Origin: Margaritifera margaritifera | Taxonomy: Eukaryota; Mollusca; Bivalvia; Unionida; Margaritiferidae | DNA: 64,000 bases | Assembly (NCBI GenBank): GCA_029931535.1 | Contig: JAQPZY010001344.1 | Coordinates: forward strand, 1,343,501-1,407,500 | Direction: 5' to 3' | In this document: piece after piece, positions 63,462-64,000 of the stretch | How the letters are laid out: each line of letters begins with the position of its first letter | Numbering within the stretch: the stretch's first letter is position 1 | Translations under genes and position numbers: made by a program | Notes under the pieces: model-generated | The model's input: the letters and a program-made list of their open reading frames with translations, nothing else | The model's database searches: none | What the model was told of the DNA's origin: nothing

Positions 63462-64000
63462 TATGTAGACATTTTCCATGAAGGCCGCTATGCAGATTGT
63501 TATCATTGATGTAGACCTTCTTCCTGAAGGCCGATATACAGATTGTTATCATTGATGTAGACCTTCTTCCTGAAGGCCGATATACAGATTGTTATCTTTG
63601 ATGTAGACCTTCTTCCTGAAGGCCGATATACAGATTGTTATCATTGATGTAGACCTTCTTCCTGAAGGCCGATATACAGATTGTTATCATTGATATAGAC
63701 CTTCTTCCTGAAGGCCGATATACAGATTGTTATCTTTGATGTAGACCTTCTTCATGAAGGCCGATATACAGATTGTTATCATTGATATAGACCTTCTTCC
63801 TGAAGGCCGATATACAGATTGTTATCTTTGATGTAGACCTTCTTCGTGAAGGCCGATATACAGATTGTTATCATTGATATAGACCTTCTTCCTGAAGGCC
63901 GATATACAGATTGTTTTCTTTGATGTAGACCTTCTTCATGAAGGCCGATATACAGATTGTTATCTTTGATGTAGACCTTCTTCCTGAAGACCGATATACA
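63462..64000. repeat. Minisatellite, 46-bp unit, about 12 copies, running off the window
   Basis: Unit ATGTAGACCTTCTTCCTGAA, then GGCCGATATACAGATTGTTA and TCATTG. CTTCCTG/CTTCATG and TCATTG/TCTTTG variants partly alternate, hinting at a 92-bp dimer in the second half. The array continues past the end of the window. Confidence 0.96.

Overview
This window looks like non-coding DNA from a eukaryote, most likely a marine invertebrate. It is AT-rich and dense in simple and tandem repeats. I found no intact protein-coding gene, rRNA gene, functional tRNA gene or CRISPR array, and nothing resembling bacterial gene organisation. The host clues are transposable-element relics. Diverged tRNA-derived SINEs share a conserved core around GGGCAAGGCACTTTAC and end in an ACACCAAA-type tail, which is familiar from molluscs and other marine invertebrates. 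A decayed APE-type LINE carries a 2A-like peptide, a feature known from sea urchin, amphioxus and mollusc LINEs. I lean towards a mollusc or another lophotrochozoan, at low confidence.

Tandem repeats dominate. By my hand-drawn boundaries there are more than 35 separate arrays with unit lengths from 10 to about 92 bp, plus about 16 long (AT)n tracts, covering roughly 20 kb, or about a third of the window. Almost every array has its own unrelated unit, as if many local single-copy sequences had each been amplified in place. The largest are a 23-bp satellite of about 3.8 kb (43.94-47.81 kb, about 163 clean copies) and a 2.7-kb ACT/ACC trinucleotide array (49.78-52.54 kb). The latter keeps several reading frames open on both strands and so produces false ORFs of more than 900 codons. 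Other sizeable arrays lie at 0.05-0.52, 3.99-4.74, 26.5-27.06, 29.6-30.3, 33.4-34.2, 48.5-49.3, 55.75-56.2 and 63.46-64.0 kb; the last runs off the window.

Mobile-element relics between the arrays are: SINE copies at about 1.39-1.56 (minus), 11.48-11.69 (plus), 22.1-22.28 (minus) and 28.73-28.82 kb (minus, tRNA-like head only); a LINE fragment at 38.94-40.39 kb with a degenerate 2A-like motif, endonuclease blocks and linker but no reverse transcriptase; a probable solo LTR on the minus strand at 57.630-58.490 kb with TGTTACG/CGTAACA ends and a near-perfect 5-bp target duplication; and several short GC-rich elements, some with inverted ends (8.42-8.58, 9.91-10.09, 21.63-21.80, 28.98-29.17, 30.94-31.13 kb).

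The most unusual local structure is at 37.69-38.21 kb, where degenerate copies of the palindrome TTTCACATATGTGAAA recur every 40-48 bp around an (AT)n tract. The rest is AT-rich single-copy sequence in which I see no supported gene. I see no gene network and no evidence of a new multi-gene system; the interest lies in repeat biology.
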